The notes under the pieces are model-generated. The model did not search any database, was not told where the DNA came from, and saw only the letters and a program-made list of their open reading frames with translations. A program made the position numbers and the translations under genes. From positions 1,535,001 to 1,599,000 of the forward strand of contig NZ_CP113524.1 of assembly GCF_026723765.1 (NCBI RefSeq): 64,000 nucleotides of DNA, given 5' to 3'. The stretch comes from Lacrimispora xylanolytica. GTDB lineage: Bacteria > Bacillota > Clostridia > Lachnospirales > Lachnospiraceae. Shown piece by piece: positions 16,079 through 25,494 of this stretch. The stretch's first letter is position 1. Each line of letters begins with the position of its first letter.

Positions 16079-18301
16079 ATGAAAATACAAAAAAAGCTTT
16101 GGGTATCTCTGGTACTCGTCCTTTTCATCTTAGAAGGGCTGGCACCCAGAGTATATGCAGAAATAAGGCCAACTGCTCAGACTGTGATAAGTAAAGGACA
16201 GCCGGAAACTGAAAGTCAGGCGCCCCTCCTTCCGGTTGCTGATCCGGAGGGAGCGGCCCCGCCGGAAGTGACTGAGCCGGCCCATGAGCCCACCACCTAT
16301 ACCCAGGATGATTTTTTTACTCAGAAAACCTTAAAAGGAATTTATTCGTCTGCTGATCTTTATTTCTTTGCGCCCAGTTATTGGGATGTAAAGTATGTTT
16401 ATGCCCAGCTTCAGTATGATGTCAGCCAGCTTTTGGAAGGAAAGGCCTCCTCCATAACTCTGTCAGTCAATGGTGTGCCCATTCAGTCTTACCGTCTGGA
16501 GTATAAAAATGGCAGCCCTCAGATTCTCTACGTAAAGATACCGGTAAGTGAAATTCGTACCGGTTTTAACTCCCTGACCATTTCTGCTTATGCCAGGCTT
16601 TTTGATGAGGAAGGCTGTGTGGATGATGCTTCGGATGCCAACTGGCTTCGGATTTATGATACATCCCATATCAGGAGCGGTTATGAGGTCAAAGACCCGG
16701 AGCAACGGATTTCATATTATCCCTATCCTTTTATGTCCACCTATAATCCCACAGGAAAAGGTCTTACTATTGCTGTTTCCGATCAGGCTGTAAGTGGAGA
16801 GGTAGCTGCGGCTATGAATATAATGGCGGACTTAAGCTCTGAGACGAAAGCTAAGAATGAGATTGAAGTATGCCTTTTATCTGATGCAGCAAATAAAGAT
16901 ACCACCAGAACCATACTGGTATCTGCCTACGATAACCTTCCTGCGGAATATAAAAATCTGGTAGGCAAAGCTCCTGATTCCACTGGAAATGCCACCGTAA
17001 CATTTACCGATGATTCTCAGGGCAGACCGCTTCTCATTATAACGTCTATGGAAGAAGATAGCCTGATAGAGGCTTCCAATATGCTTATGGATGAAAACCG
17101 GGTGATGCAGGAGAGCGGTCAGACTGCTGTCATAGAAAAAGGAAGCGGTCAGATCGCCATGAACGCAGGGAAGCAAAGCGACATGATGGCAGGAAATTAT
17201 ACGCTGGAGGATATTATGGGCAGCGGACTGATGTTTGTCGGTCCCTTTCACCAGGACAATTACGTCTATCTTCCCGTAACTGGAGATTATGTGCTTTCAG
17301 AAGGGGGAAAAGTAGCATTAAAATTCAGATACAGCGAGAATCTTGACTTTACAAGATCCCTAGTCACTGTATCCTGGGGAGAGATACCAATTTCCAGTAA
17401 ACGCCTAAGCAAGGAAAATGCCTCCGGAGACGAGCTGAATTTTGAAATGCCAGGGGATATTTTAGGTACGGCTGCAAGCAGCATAAAGATATCCTTTGAT
17501 TTAGAGATTGCAGATCTGATCTGCACACCTAGACAAAGTGATATGCCATGGGCTTATGTTTCCAAAGAATCCACTCTTTTCTTACCTCCTTCTAATGGGA
17601 TAAATCTTTCCTTTGATGTAAAAGGTTCCCCGTTTCGAAGTCAGGGGAAATTTAATCAGGTTATGCTAATAATACCGGATAAGCCTTCTGGAGATGAACT
17701 GAACCTTCTTGGGCAGGTTGTAGCTATGTATGGCAGCGGAATAAAGCCCTATGGAAGCCTGCTCGTAAGAAAGGGAAGTGAGTTTCAAAAGGATGATGGG
17801 GATTATAATATCATAACTGTGGGGACGTTTCTTGATAATAGCCTGATCGCCCAGATCAATGATAGCTTAAGCTTCCATTATACCCCCGATGGGACAGGAT
17901 TTGAAAGCAATGAGCAGCTTATTTTATCAAGAGACTACGCAGGCCAGATTGGAATCATGCAGCTGATAAAATCTCCCTTTTCCTTAAACCGGGGATTACT
18001 TGCAATTACCGGGTGCAGCAGCGAGTCCATATCTCGCGTCCAGGAATATCTAAGGCAAAGCAAAAAAAGGGATGAGCTTAAGAAGGATTGTGTGATCATT
18101 GCACCTGATTCCAGCATCACTGCCTTTCAATTCATTCAAGGCACAGCAGCGAATGCAGAACCAGCGCCTATGGAAAAACTGGTTCAAAACAAAAGGTCTG
18201 TGATATTTACCATTGTCGCAACTTCAGCCATGTCCTTGATTCTGGTTGCGGTTATCATCATATTGCTGCGTATCCGTATGTATCGGAAACGAGACGAATA
18301 A
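16079..18301 (+). CDS. BcsB-like exopolysaccharide subunit (YdaN-like)
   Basis: 740 residues from the ATG at 16079, 6 bases after GAGG. Upstream in-frame ATGs would add a long basic stretch before the signal peptide (KIQKKLWVSLVLVLFILEGLAPRVYA). The body resembles cellulose-synthase regulatory subunit BcsB: two jelly-roll-type beta regions (SPSYWDVKYVYAQLQYDVS-like entry near residue 100; second near 430) alternating with alpha/beta regions. It is anchored by a single C-terminal helix. It would sit outside the membrane against the GT2 synthase and receive the growing chain. Positional equivalent of B. subtilis YdaN. Confidence 0.82.
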   Translation: MKIQKKLWVSLVLVLFILEGLAPRVYAEIRPTAQTVISKGQPETESQAPLLPVADPEGAAPPEVTEPAHEPTTYTQDDFFTQKTLKGIYSSADLYFFAPSYWDVKYVYAQLQYDVSQLLEGKASSITLSVNGVPIQSYRLEYKNGSPQILYVKIPVSEIRTGFNSLTISAYARLFDEEGCVDDASDANWLRIYDTSHIRSGYEVKDPEQRISYYPYPFMSTYNPTGKGLTIAVSDQAVSGEVAAAMNIMADLSSETKAKNEIEVCLLSDAANKDTTRTILVSAYDNLPAEYKNLVGKAPDSTGNATVTFTDDSQGRPLLIITSMEEDSLIEASNMLMDENRVMQESGQTAVIEKGSGQIAMNAGKQSDMMAGNYTLEDIMGSGLMFVGPFHQDNYVYLPVTGDYVLSEGGKVALKFRYSENLDFTRSLVTVSWGEIPISSKRLSKENASGDELNFEMPGDILGTAASSIKISFDLEIADLICTPRQSDMPWAYVSKESTLFLPPSNGINLSFDVKGSPFRSQGKFNQVMLIIPDKPSGDELNLLGQVVAMYGSGIKPYGSLLVRKGSEFQKDDGDYNIITVGTFLDNSLIAQINDSLSFHYTPDGTGFESNEQLILSRDYAGQIGIMQLIKSPFSLNRGLLAITGCSSESISRVQEYLRQSKKRDELKKDCVIIAPDSSITAFQFIQGTAANAEPAPMEKLVQNKRSVIFTIVATSAMSLILVAVIIILLRIRMYRKRDE

Positions 18302-18323
18302 CAAGTTTTGAATGAGGAATGGT

Positions 18324-20300
18324 ATGAAATTAGAAAAAAACTGGTTCTATTATTTATGCATCTCATTGTCCATTGTGGGCTTTGCCTATATTTTGATCTG
18401 TGGCGTTTCGGAGATAGGAAATAGTCAGGAATATCCCTATGCAAGGAAAGGCATGCTCATTCTCATCTTTTTCCTTACCTGGGTCGGAGTTCATTTTATC
18501 GCATTGCTGTTAGCAAGGCTTGATATTGGGACGAAGCTGGAAAAGAAAAAAACATTCATGTCTGTGATGGAAGGTGCTTATGTAGTTTTAATCCTGTGGG
18601 CGGCTTTCTTCCTTCGCTATGCAGTGATAACCCATCTTCCTATGGAGCCGGCCTCTGACTACAAAACTTATTATGAAGTGGCAGAAATGATGAAACGTGG
18701 TACGTTACAGGAGAAAGGGGAGGGATATTGCAACTACATTGCCATGTTTCCTCATATCATTGGTTATTGCTACATCTTAAAACAGGTGTTTGTTCTATTT
18801 GGAACCAGTGTATGGAATGGACAGCTTGCCAATGTTCTGTTTTCTGTTGGAACCGTTTTAGTTATTTATCGAATCGCCAGGAAAATAGGTGGCAGGCTTC
18901 CAGGTGTAATTGCACTGACTGCAGCAGCTTTTTGGCCGTCTCAGATCCTTTATATCAATATGCTGGCATCTGAGTATTCCTTTTCTTTTTTCCTTTATTT
19001 ATCTCTCCTTTTATTTCTTCATCTTGTTATGGATTATCACGGGGATACCAAGCATGGAGTGAGAGGGCTTCTCCTTCATATTCTGTTAGGCTGTCTGATT
19101 GCAGTTACTTCTGCCATAAGGCCGATGGCATTGATTCTTTTAGTAGCCATTCTCATATGTATACTTCCCCTGAAAATGAGGCTGCCAAATATACCTCAGA
19201 ACAGCATTCCTGTTTTGGTGCAGCTTTTGGGAAAAGGCTGGGTCCGGGGGATTTTAATTCTGGCCTCCTATCTGATCCTGTCAAACGTCTTAACTACAAA
19301 TACGGAGCTTACCATTAACCGTTCCGTTCCTTCCTTTTCAGAATCCGTTGGCTACAATCTTCTGGTGGGGTTAAATGAGAAATCAAGGGGCGGCTGGAAT
19401 GAGGAGGATTCTAAGTTTTTATATGAAAATCTGGAACGTACCGGTTCTCCTATAGAGGCTCAGATTGCCTGCCGGAAGGAAGCGATGAAGCGTATCAAGG
19501 AAGATCCAAAGGCTTTGTTTGATTTATTTATCAACAAATATGAATTACTTTGGGGAAATGATGATTACGGTGTTACCTGGAATCAGGCGTTTTTAAAGGA
19601 GCAGAATCATCTGACTCCAGAGCGGGCAGGTTTTCTCATTGAGTCCAGAGAAACAAACCATATGGTCTATATGGTATTTGCATTATTTTCCTTTATGACC
19701 TTCATTTATCTGCTAAAGAGAAGGGCTTCTTATCTGTATGTCCCTATTCTTATCTATCTTGGAACGGTAGGAATGCACCTTTTGGTGGAGAGCCAGAACC
19801 GGTATCATTTTCATGTGCTTCCGGTCTTTATGATCGTTGCTTCCGTGGGAATTGGATATATCTTTGAAAATGCCGTAGGATTTGTAACCTCCCAGGATCT
19901 TATAAAGCAGGATAGGGATAAAATAAAGCTTAAGGAAGAACTTGCGTTAAAGCATTTTGAGGAAGAGGAGCATGAGGCAATTAAAACCCGCTACCATAAA
20001 ATGACCAATGCCTTTGATATGAAATCAGCCATTGATAAAGGGAATGTGATTGTAACCGTTTCTAAGAAATACATGGAAGACGCTCCTGTAAAAGAAAATG
20101 ATGTCAATAGGGAGACAGAAGCAATACCTCCTAAATTTCATGAGAAGGAAAGAGACAAATTAATCAATAAGATACAAACCCTGGAAAGGTCTAATCAGGA
20201 ATTATTAAAAAAAGTGAATGCTCTTAAGAAAAAGACAGCAGGAAACTTAAAGCATACGAGAAAGCCCCCCAAATTAAATCTTTGGAGAAAACCAAAATGA
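18324..20300 (+). CDS. ArnT/PMT-like membrane glycosyltransferase with coiled-coil tail
   Basis: 658 residues from the ATG at 18324 (GAGG six bases upstream; an ATG at 18312 overlaps that site). About ten to twelve membrane helices, with an early acidic extracytoplasmic loop (PMEPASDYKTYYEVAEMM) as in GT-C enzymes of the PMT/ArnT superfamily. Residues about 525-655 are cytoplasmic, charged and predicted to coil (KLINKIQTLERSNQELLKKV), an unusual extension. It probably uses a polyprenyl-phosphate sugar made by the GtrB-like enzyme. The tail may tether other cytoplasmic operon components. Confidence 0.7.
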   Translation: MKLEKNWFYYLCISLSIVGFAYILICGVSEIGNSQEYPYARKGMLILIFFLTWVGVHFIALLLARLDIGTKLEKKKTFMSVMEGAYVVLILWAAFFLRYAVITHLPMEPASDYKTYYEVAEMMKRGTLQEKGEGYCNYIAMFPHIIGYCYILKQVFVLFGTSVWNGQLANVLFSVGTVLVIYRIARKIGGRLPGVIALTAAAFWPSQILYINMLASEYSFSFFLYLSLLLFLHLVMDYHGDTKHGVRGLLLHILLGCLIAVTSAIRPMALILLVAILICILPLKMRLPNIPQNSIPVLVQLLGKGWVRGILILASYLILSNVLTTNTELTINRSVPSFSESVGYNLLVGLNEKSRGGWNEEDSKFLYENLERTGSPIEAQIACRKEAMKRIKEDPKALFDLFINKYELLWGNDDYGVTWNQAFLKEQNHLTPERAGFLIESRETNHMVYMVFALFSFMTFIYLLKRRASYLYVPILIYLGTVGMHLLVESQNRYHFHVLPVFMIVASVGIGYIFENAVGFVTSQDLIKQDRDKIKLKEELALKHFEEEEHEAIKTRYHKMTNAFDMKSAIDKGNVIVTVSKKYMEDAPVKENDVNRETEAIPPKFHEKERDKLINKIQTLERSNQELLKKVNALKKKTAGNLKHTRKPPKLNLWRKPK

Positions 20301-21907
20301 AACCAGTTCATCCATTGTCAAAACCAGAAAAAATCTTATTTGCCATCCTCTGTATTCTGGCTGTCACTGTAATTTCAGGCAGCATACTGCTTCTTGTATA
20401 CCCGACAGCAAAAAAACAGGTGCTAAATCAAAGGGAGGAAGAAAAGACAGAGGATAATTTTCTTGATGATACAACAAGCCTGCTGCCGGAATACTGTAAT
20501 TTAAATGAAAAAATACCGGATATCTCATTTCAGGATGAGAGCGGAAAAAAGGTATCCATCCGGGACTTTGAAGGAAGAACGACCATCCTTACATTCTGGG
20601 CCAGCTGGTGCCCGGATTGTCAAAAGGAGCTGTCGGTTATGAAGGAGTTACTTAAGACGGCTGAAAAATACGGGGATATTAATTTTTTACTGATCAATAG
20701 GCTGGATCATAAGAAAGAAACAAAGGAAAGGGCCAGTCAGTACTTAACTGAGCAGGGAATAGACTTAAATACGTATTATGACGATGGTCTGTCTGCCTAT
20801 AAAACATTGGGATTACACAATATTCCTACCTCCTTGTTTCTTGATGAACAGGGAATCATCCGGGCATGGAGTCCCAGACAGATCATAGAAACTTCTGTAT
20901 TGGAAGGATATTTAAAGGATACCATAGAAGGAAGCGGTAAGGTGACCTGTGATTTTATTACAGGAAATATGATGGATGACAAAGGCGGAATCCACACAAG
21001 CTATGAAAGCTCCAGAGAAGAAACAGAAAGGAGCGACGTTCTGAGCGAGTCCCAGGGGGGGATGCTGGAATTTGCAGTATTAAATAATAACAAACAGCTG
21101 TTTGATAAAGTCTTTTCCTTTATTACCGGTAAGATGAATTTATATGGGCTGACCGCCTGGAAGATTTCAGGAGATATGCCTGCAGATTCCAATGCTCTGC
21201 TTGATGATTTCAGAATTGTAAGTGCCCTCATAGCAGCAAACCAGGTATGGGGCGGTTATGAGGAAGCAATTAAAGATTACACCGCAGCAATTGTCAGGTA
21301 TGGGGTAAACAATGGACAGTATGTGGATTTTTACGACAGGAAGTACAGGCAGTACGCAACGCGGTTCACTCTATGCTACGGAGATCTTAAGACAATGTCT
21401 GAATTAGCAAAGCGGGATGAGACCCTAAAGGAACCATATGAAAAAGCCAGAAAGCTGATTGAGGAAGGCAGAATCAGTGACAGCTTTCCTTTGTATTATA
21501 GCTGGTATAATTTTAAGACCAGGGAGTATGAGAGGGACGATTTAAATACGGCGGAGGCATTGGTCACGCTGTTACATCTGGCAGAAGCTGATATGCTTCC
21601 TAAGGAAAGCATATCCTGGCTGAAAAAAGAGATTTCAGGGGAAGGAATCAAAGCACGCTATACGGTGGAAGGACAGCCAGTAAACGGCTATCAATATGAT
21701 TCAACAGCTGTCTATGCTCTGACAGCTATGATCGCCAGAGAAATTGGGGATAGAGACCTGCAGGGAAAAGCCTTAAAGAAAATGGAGATCATGAGAATTG
21801 TTAATACATCTTATGCCTACCATGGAGCCTTTGGCATGACCGATGGAACCGGTATCATTGCCTTTGATCAGATCATGGCTATGCTGGCTTATGAATATAC
21901 CAGATGA
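20297..21907 (+). CDS. Membrane-anchored thioredoxin-like / GH8-like fusion protein
   Basis: 536 residues. The start ATG at 20297 overlaps the previous stop as ATGA and follows GGAG by 9 bases; a TTG at 20282 is less likely. One N-terminal anchor helix (about 12-35). Residues about 70-205 are a TlpA/ResA-type thioredoxin domain with the redox pair in WASWCPDCQKE (Cys105, Cys108) and a cis-Pro loop (HNIPTSLFLDEQG). Residues about 215-536 resemble glycoside hydrolase family 8: SESQGGML holds the likely acid Glu251, and LLDDFRIVSALIAAN matches the GH8 Asp motif. B. subtilis YdaJ, in the related operon, is also GH8-like, but I know of no thioredoxin domain there. It is likely to trim the polymer outside the membrane, with a thiol-redox activity attached. 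Confidence 0.8.
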   Translation: MKPVHPLSKPEKILFAILCILAVTVISGSILLLVYPTAKKQVLNQREEEKTEDNFLDDTTSLLPEYCNLNEKIPDISFQDESGKKVSIRDFEGRTTILTFWASWCPDCQKELSVMKELLKTAEKYGDINFLLINRLDHKKETKERASQYLTEQGIDLNTYYDDGLSAYKTLGLHNIPTSLFLDEQGIIRAWSPRQIIETSVLEGYLKDTIEGSGKVTCDFITGNMMDDKGGIHTSYESSREETERSDVLSESQGGMLEFAVLNNNKQLFDKVFSFITGKMNLYGLTAWKISGDMPADSNALLDDFRIVSALIAANQVWGGYEEAIKDYTAAIVRYGVNNGQYVDFYDRKYRQYATRFTLCYGDLKTMSELAKRDETLKEPYEKARKLIEEGRISDSFPLYYSWYNFKTREYERDDLNTAEALVTLLHLAEADMLPKESISWLKKEISGEGIKARYTVEGQPVNGYQYDSTAVYALTAMIAREIGDRDLQGKALKKMEIMRIVNTSYAYHGAFGMTDGTGIIAFDQIMAMLAYEYTR

Positions 21908-21930
21908 AAATGAAAACGAGGTGATATAGC

Positions 21931-23034
21931 ATGAAACGCATTATGGTGGTGTTTGGGACAAGGCCGGAAGCCATTAAAATGTGCCCTCTTATCAAAGTGT
22001 TAAAAGAACGGCAAAATGCCCGGGTAAGTGTTCTGGTCACAGGTCAGCACAGGAAAATGCTGGATCAGGTGCTAAATGCTTTTGATGTAATTCCGGATTA
22101 TGATCTTTCCATTATGAAGGAAAAACAGACATTGTTTGAAATTACAGCCAACATACTAAATGGGATCAAAGCCATTTTGGAAAAAGAGCAACCGGATCTG
22201 GTACTGGTTCACGGGGATACCACCACGACCTTTGCCACGGCCCTTGCCAGCTTTTATTTACAGATTCCGGTAGGCCATGTAGAGGCAGGGCTTAGAACCT
22301 ATGATATCTATTCTCCTTATCCGGAAGAATATAACAGACAGGCAGTCAGCATTGTGGCCCGGTATCATTTTGCACCGACGGAACAGGCAAAACTAAATCT
22401 CATAAAAGAAGGAAAAGATAAGGACAACATATATGTGACTGGGAATACCGCCATTGATGCCCTAAAAACAACCATAAGAAAGGATTACAGCCATGAGGAG
22501 CTGACATGGGCCTTGGGAAGCAGAATAATCCTTTTGACTGCTCATAGGCGGGAGAATATAGGAAAACCCATGGAGGGTATCTTTCACGGGATTAAGAGGA
22601 TTCTGGAAGAAAATCCTGATGTAAAGGTCATTTATCCCGTCCATTTAAATCCTCTCATCAGAGAGATTGCAGGTTCTGTTTTTCAGGATGAGGAACGGGT
22701 TCATCTGATAGAGCCTCTGGATGTACTTGACTTTCACAATATTCTTGCAAGAGCCTATCTTGTATTAACGGACAGCGGAGGAATCCAGGAAGAGGCGCCA
22801 AGCCTTGGAAAACCAGTACTTGTCCTGCGGGATACTACAGAACGGCCGGAGGGAATCAAAGCAGGTACACTTTGCCTGGTAGGAACGAAAGAAGAAGCAA
22901 TTTACCAATCCATAAGAAACCTGCTTCATGATAAAGCGGCCTACAATAAGATGTGTCAGGCCAGTAATCCTTATGGGGATGGCTTTGCCAGCAAGCGAAT
23001 CGCGGATATTCTGCTTAGAGAGAACGAATCATAG
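21931..23034 (+). CDS. wecB: UDP-N-acetylglucosamine 2-epimerase (non-hydrolysing)
   Basis: 367 residues, GAGGTGA ribosome site. Family motifs are complete: GTRPEAIKMCPLI, VHGDTTTTFATALASFY, HVEAGLRTYDIYSPYPEEYNRQ and DSGGIQEEAPSLGKPVLVLRDTTERPEG. It interconverts UDP-GlcNAc and UDP-ManNAc in the cytoplasm. Last gene of the polysaccharide run, 23 bases after the GH8 fusion gene, so ManNAc (or a derivative) may be a building block of this polymer or of a wall glycopolymer. The enzyme also serves teichoic-acid linkage in Gram-positives, so the link to this operon is positional. Confidence 0.93.
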   Translation: MKRIMVVFGTRPEAIKMCPLIKVLKERQNARVSVLVTGQHRKMLDQVLNAFDVIPDYDLSIMKEKQTLFEITANILNGIKAILEKEQPDLVLVHGDTTTTFATALASFYLQIPVGHVEAGLRTYDIYSPYPEEYNRQAVSIVARYHFAPTEQAKLNLIKEGKDKDNIYVTGNTAIDALKTTIRKDYSHEELTWALGSRIILLTAHRRENIGKPMEGIFHGIKRILEENPDVKVIYPVHLNPLIREIAGSVFQDEERVHLIEPLDVLDFHNILARAYLVLTDSGGIQEEAPSLGKPVLVLRDTTERPEGIKAGTLCLVGTKEEAIYQSIRNLLHDKAAYNKMCQASNPYGDGFASKRIADILLRENES

Positions 23035-23219
23035 AAATGTCCAATTATGGAGCAGAAAATTCCGAAAATTCGTGAATTATGAAATTGCATGAATGAAATA
23101 TATAGTGTAGAATCTTCTTTAAGATCAGGTGCTTCCTATGTAATTGAGAAACAGCGGACTCATGATTAGAATTAGTAACATCATAGCATAAGATTTGAGT
23201 GGAAAGCGGAGGATTCATC

Positions 23220-23537
23220 ATGAATATGTTTGAGCATGTAACAGTCATTAAAAAGGCAAATGTATATTACAATGGGAAAGTAACCAGCCGTACCGTATAC
23301 TTAGAAGACGGTACAAGAAAAACACTTGGAATTATTCTTCCTGGAGAATATGAATTTGGTACCGACGAGAGAGAGAAGATGGAAGTGCTGGCAGGAACAC
23401 TGCATGTTTTATTGCCAGGGGAAGAAAATTGGACTAGCTATGGGGAAGGACAGGCATTTGAAGTTCCTTCTAACAGTAAATTTAAGGTTTCTGCCGATGA
23501 TGTGGCAGATTATTGCTGTTCCTATATCCATGAATAA
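23220..23537 (+). CDS. ppnP: Pyrimidine/purine nucleoside phosphorylase PpnP
   Basis: 105 residues from the ATG at 23220, which follows GGAGGA by six bases; an in-frame GTG at 23199 is upstream of that site. Small cupin of the former DUF1255/YaiE family: NVYYNGKVTSRTVYLEDGTRKTLGIILPGEY, then EVLAGTLHVLLPGE and GQAFEVPSNSKFKV. The family splits many nucleosides with phosphate to base and ribose-1-phosphate. Monocistronic, with a terminator-like hairpin after it. Confidence 0.92.
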   Translation: MNMFEHVTVIKKANVYYNGKVTSRTVYLEDGTRKTLGIILPGEYEFGTDEREKMEVLAGTLHVLLPGEENWTSYGEGQAFEVPSNSKFKVSADDVADYCCSYIHE

Positions 23538-23565
23538 TTTTTTGAACGTAGAATAACATAATACA

Positions 23566-23607
23566 AGGAAAGCCTTCAAAAACAGAACTATTTTGAAGGC
23601 TTTCCTT
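23566..23607 (+). terminator. Strong hairpin after ppnP
   Basis: AAGGAAAGCCTTCAAAA pairs without mismatch with TTTTGAAGGCTTTCCTT across an 8-base loop. The T-tail is short, so it may act in both directions or as an RNA-stability element. Confidence 0.75.
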
Positions 23608-23665
23608 CTGTTAAGAGATGGACGTTTGAATATAAATGAATGTGAATAAATAAAAGGCGGTAAGA

Positions 23666-24277
23666 ATGAAAAAGCTGGACAGAGAGTTTTATAATAGGGA
23701 TTCGATTGTAGTAGCGAGGGAGCTTCTTGGCAAGGTACTTGTTCATGAAATTGACGGTAACAGGATTTCTGCCAAAATCGTTGAAACAGAAGCATATATG
23801 GGAGTGGAAGATAAGGCAGCCCATTCCTATGAGGGAAGAAGAACGCCCAGAGTGGAAGTCATGTACGGAGAGCCTGGATTCACCTATGTTTTTATGATTT
23901 ACGGCATGCACTCCTGTTTTAATGTGGTAGTGAATAAGAAAGGAACGCCCCAGGCCGTTTTAATCAGAGCAGTTGAACCTATGGAGGGATTGGAATGGAT
24001 GGCACAAAAGCGATTTGGAACGCCATATGAAGTACTGACTAAAAGCCAGAGAAAAAGTCTTACAAACGGACCGGGAAAACTATGCAGAGCATGTTCCATA
24101 GACAGAAGTTTAAATGGAATGGATTTGTGCAGCAATGAGTTATATATAGAAGGAGGAATCAAGGAAGAGTTTGACATCGTAACAACAAAACGTGTTGGTA
24201 TTGATTATGCAGAGGAAGCAAAGGACTTTCCCTGGAGATTTTATATAAAAGACAATGAAAATGTCTCAGTGAAATAG
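23666..24277 (+). CDS. 3-methyladenine DNA glycosylase (AAG/MPG family)
   Basis: 203 residues, normal for the family. It shows LLGKVLVHEIDG, the catalytic region KIVETEAYMGVEDKAAHSY (active-site Glu), PGFTYVFMIYGMHSCFNVV and LTNGPGKLCRACSIDRSLNG. It removes alkylated or deaminated purines from DNA. It is monocistronic, with AAGGCGG before the ATG. Confidence 0.93.
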   Translation: MKKLDREFYNRDSIVVARELLGKVLVHEIDGNRISAKIVETEAYMGVEDKAAHSYEGRRTPRVEVMYGEPGFTYVFMIYGMHSCFNVVVNKKGTPQAVLIRAVEPMEGLEWMAQKRFGTPYEVLTKSQRKSLTNGPGKLCRACSIDRSLNGMDLCSNELYIEGGIKEEFDIVTTKRVGIDYAEEAKDFPWRFYIKDNENVSVK

Positions 24278-24409
24278 AAGTTTGATGAAAATATGAAGAT
24301 TTTAAAGCTGATGTCAGGACTGATTGCAGCAGAGATGTTTAGTGAAGACCAAGGTACGGAATCATTCTTTCAATCATATTATATTAAAAACTGTTTTAGG
24401 AAGTTATGA

Positions 24410-25315
24410 ATGATCGATCAACAGCAATACGTCATTTTATCTCTGGAATTACATTTGTTTTTCGGCCGCATCATGAAAGAACATTCTATTTTTCTGGAAG
24501 CCGGATTTACGCCTGCAAACCCCAACTTTAGCAATGTAGCAGATCAGTTCAAAGAACAATTCGAGAATGTTTTGTATCATGCAGTCGTTTTAGGCAATGG
24601 GATCATTACTCCCAACGTGGTATCTTCCGGTGAAATCGTAACTGAATATACCTTAGGTACGGAACAAAAGACCCAGAATTTTACTGGTATCGTAATCAAT
24701 CAGGATATTACGAGAATGGAAGCGGACCTTTATGGTCTTGAGAATCCTCAAATCACATCGGATATGGTACAGCAGGTAAGACAGTTAAATACTCAGACCA
24801 TACCATTGCTGGACGGCCTGATTGAATTTAAGACAAGAGTATTAAATGAAGTATTGGCATGCAATATGTTTACCATGAATTATCCGCTGCTCATTGATCA
24901 TATTTTGAGGGAAGCTAATATGTACCGGAGTCAGCTTGCCGCGCTGGAAAGTGGAGAGTATCCCTATAACGATGTAAAAGATACAGAACTATTCTGGGAT
25001 CAGATCATGATGGAGCATGCTTTATTCATCCGGGGATTATTAGATCCCACGGAAGGCGAGCTGATTAATACATCAAACAACTTTGCTCATGAGTACGCAG
25101 ATCTTTTGGAAATGGCCAGAAATGCCACAGATGCAACCATGGAACAGATTACAGGAGAGACTCTGGAGGAAACTCTTAGGTATCAGAACTTCAAGGAAGC
25201 CGGTACCAGTGGAATCTCTGAATGCAAAATACGCAGTATTATTTTACCCCTTCTTGGTGACCATGTGCTTAGAGAAGCCAATCATTTTATCCGTTTGTTA
25301 AACCAGTTTCGCTAA
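24410..25315 (+). CDS. DUF2935 helical metal-binding protein
   Basis: 301 residues, all-helical, with two related halves: LELHLFFGRIMKEHSIFLEAGF at the start and ELFWDQIMMEHALFIRGLLDPTE near residue 190. Each carries the conserved Glu/His of DUF2935, a ferritin-like fold known structurally from Bacillus homologues to bind metal. DHILREANMYR and DHVLREANHFIRLL form the matching second ligand sets. Cellular function is unknown in the family; iron-related or oxidative-stress roles are guesses. It stands alone, with its own terminator. Confidence 0.85.
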   Translation: MIDQQQYVILSLELHLFFGRIMKEHSIFLEAGFTPANPNFSNVADQFKEQFENVLYHAVVLGNGIITPNVVSSGEIVTEYTLGTEQKTQNFTGIVINQDITRMEADLYGLENPQITSDMVQQVRQLNTQTIPLLDGLIEFKTRVLNEVLACNMFTMNYPLLIDHILREANMYRSQLAALESGEYPYNDVKDTELFWDQIMMEHALFIRGLLDPTEGELINTSNNFAHEYADLLEMARNATDATMEQITGETLEETLRYQNFKEAGTSGISECKIRSIILPLLGDHVLREANHFIRLLNQFR

Positions 25316-25354
25316 AATCATATACTGCAATTTACTTATTTATAGTGGATACAG

Positions 25355-25396
25355 AAAAGAGGTAATCTTTGGTAATTCAAAGAATACCTCTTTTTT
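25355..25396 (+). terminator. Intrinsic terminator after the DUF2935 gene
   Basis: AAGAGGTAATCTTTG pairs with CAAAGAATACCTCTT across a short loop, followed by a T-run. Confidence 0.88.
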
Positions 25397-25398
25397 AC

Positions 25399-25427
25399 TT
25401 GACTTATACAGTTGGACGATATATAAT
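25399..25427 (+). promoter_or_regulatory. Sigma-A promoter of the PadR/DUF2812 operon
   Basis: TTGACT and TATAAT are exactly 17 bases apart, about 70 bases before the padR start. Confidence 0.85.
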
Positions 25428-25438
25428 CAAAATGTACA

Positions 25439-25460
25439 GTTTAACTATATATAATTAAAC
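25439..25460. promoter_or_regulatory. Palindromic operator, probably for the PadR protein
   Basis: A 22-base near-perfect palindrome: GTTTAA and TTAAAC arms around a TATATATA centre, with a single mismatched pair. It lies just downstream of the -10 element, over the expected transcription start, where a repressor would block initiation. Confidence 0.65.
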
Positions 25461-25494
25461 GATATAAAGTCATACGATATAAAGGAGAATGATA

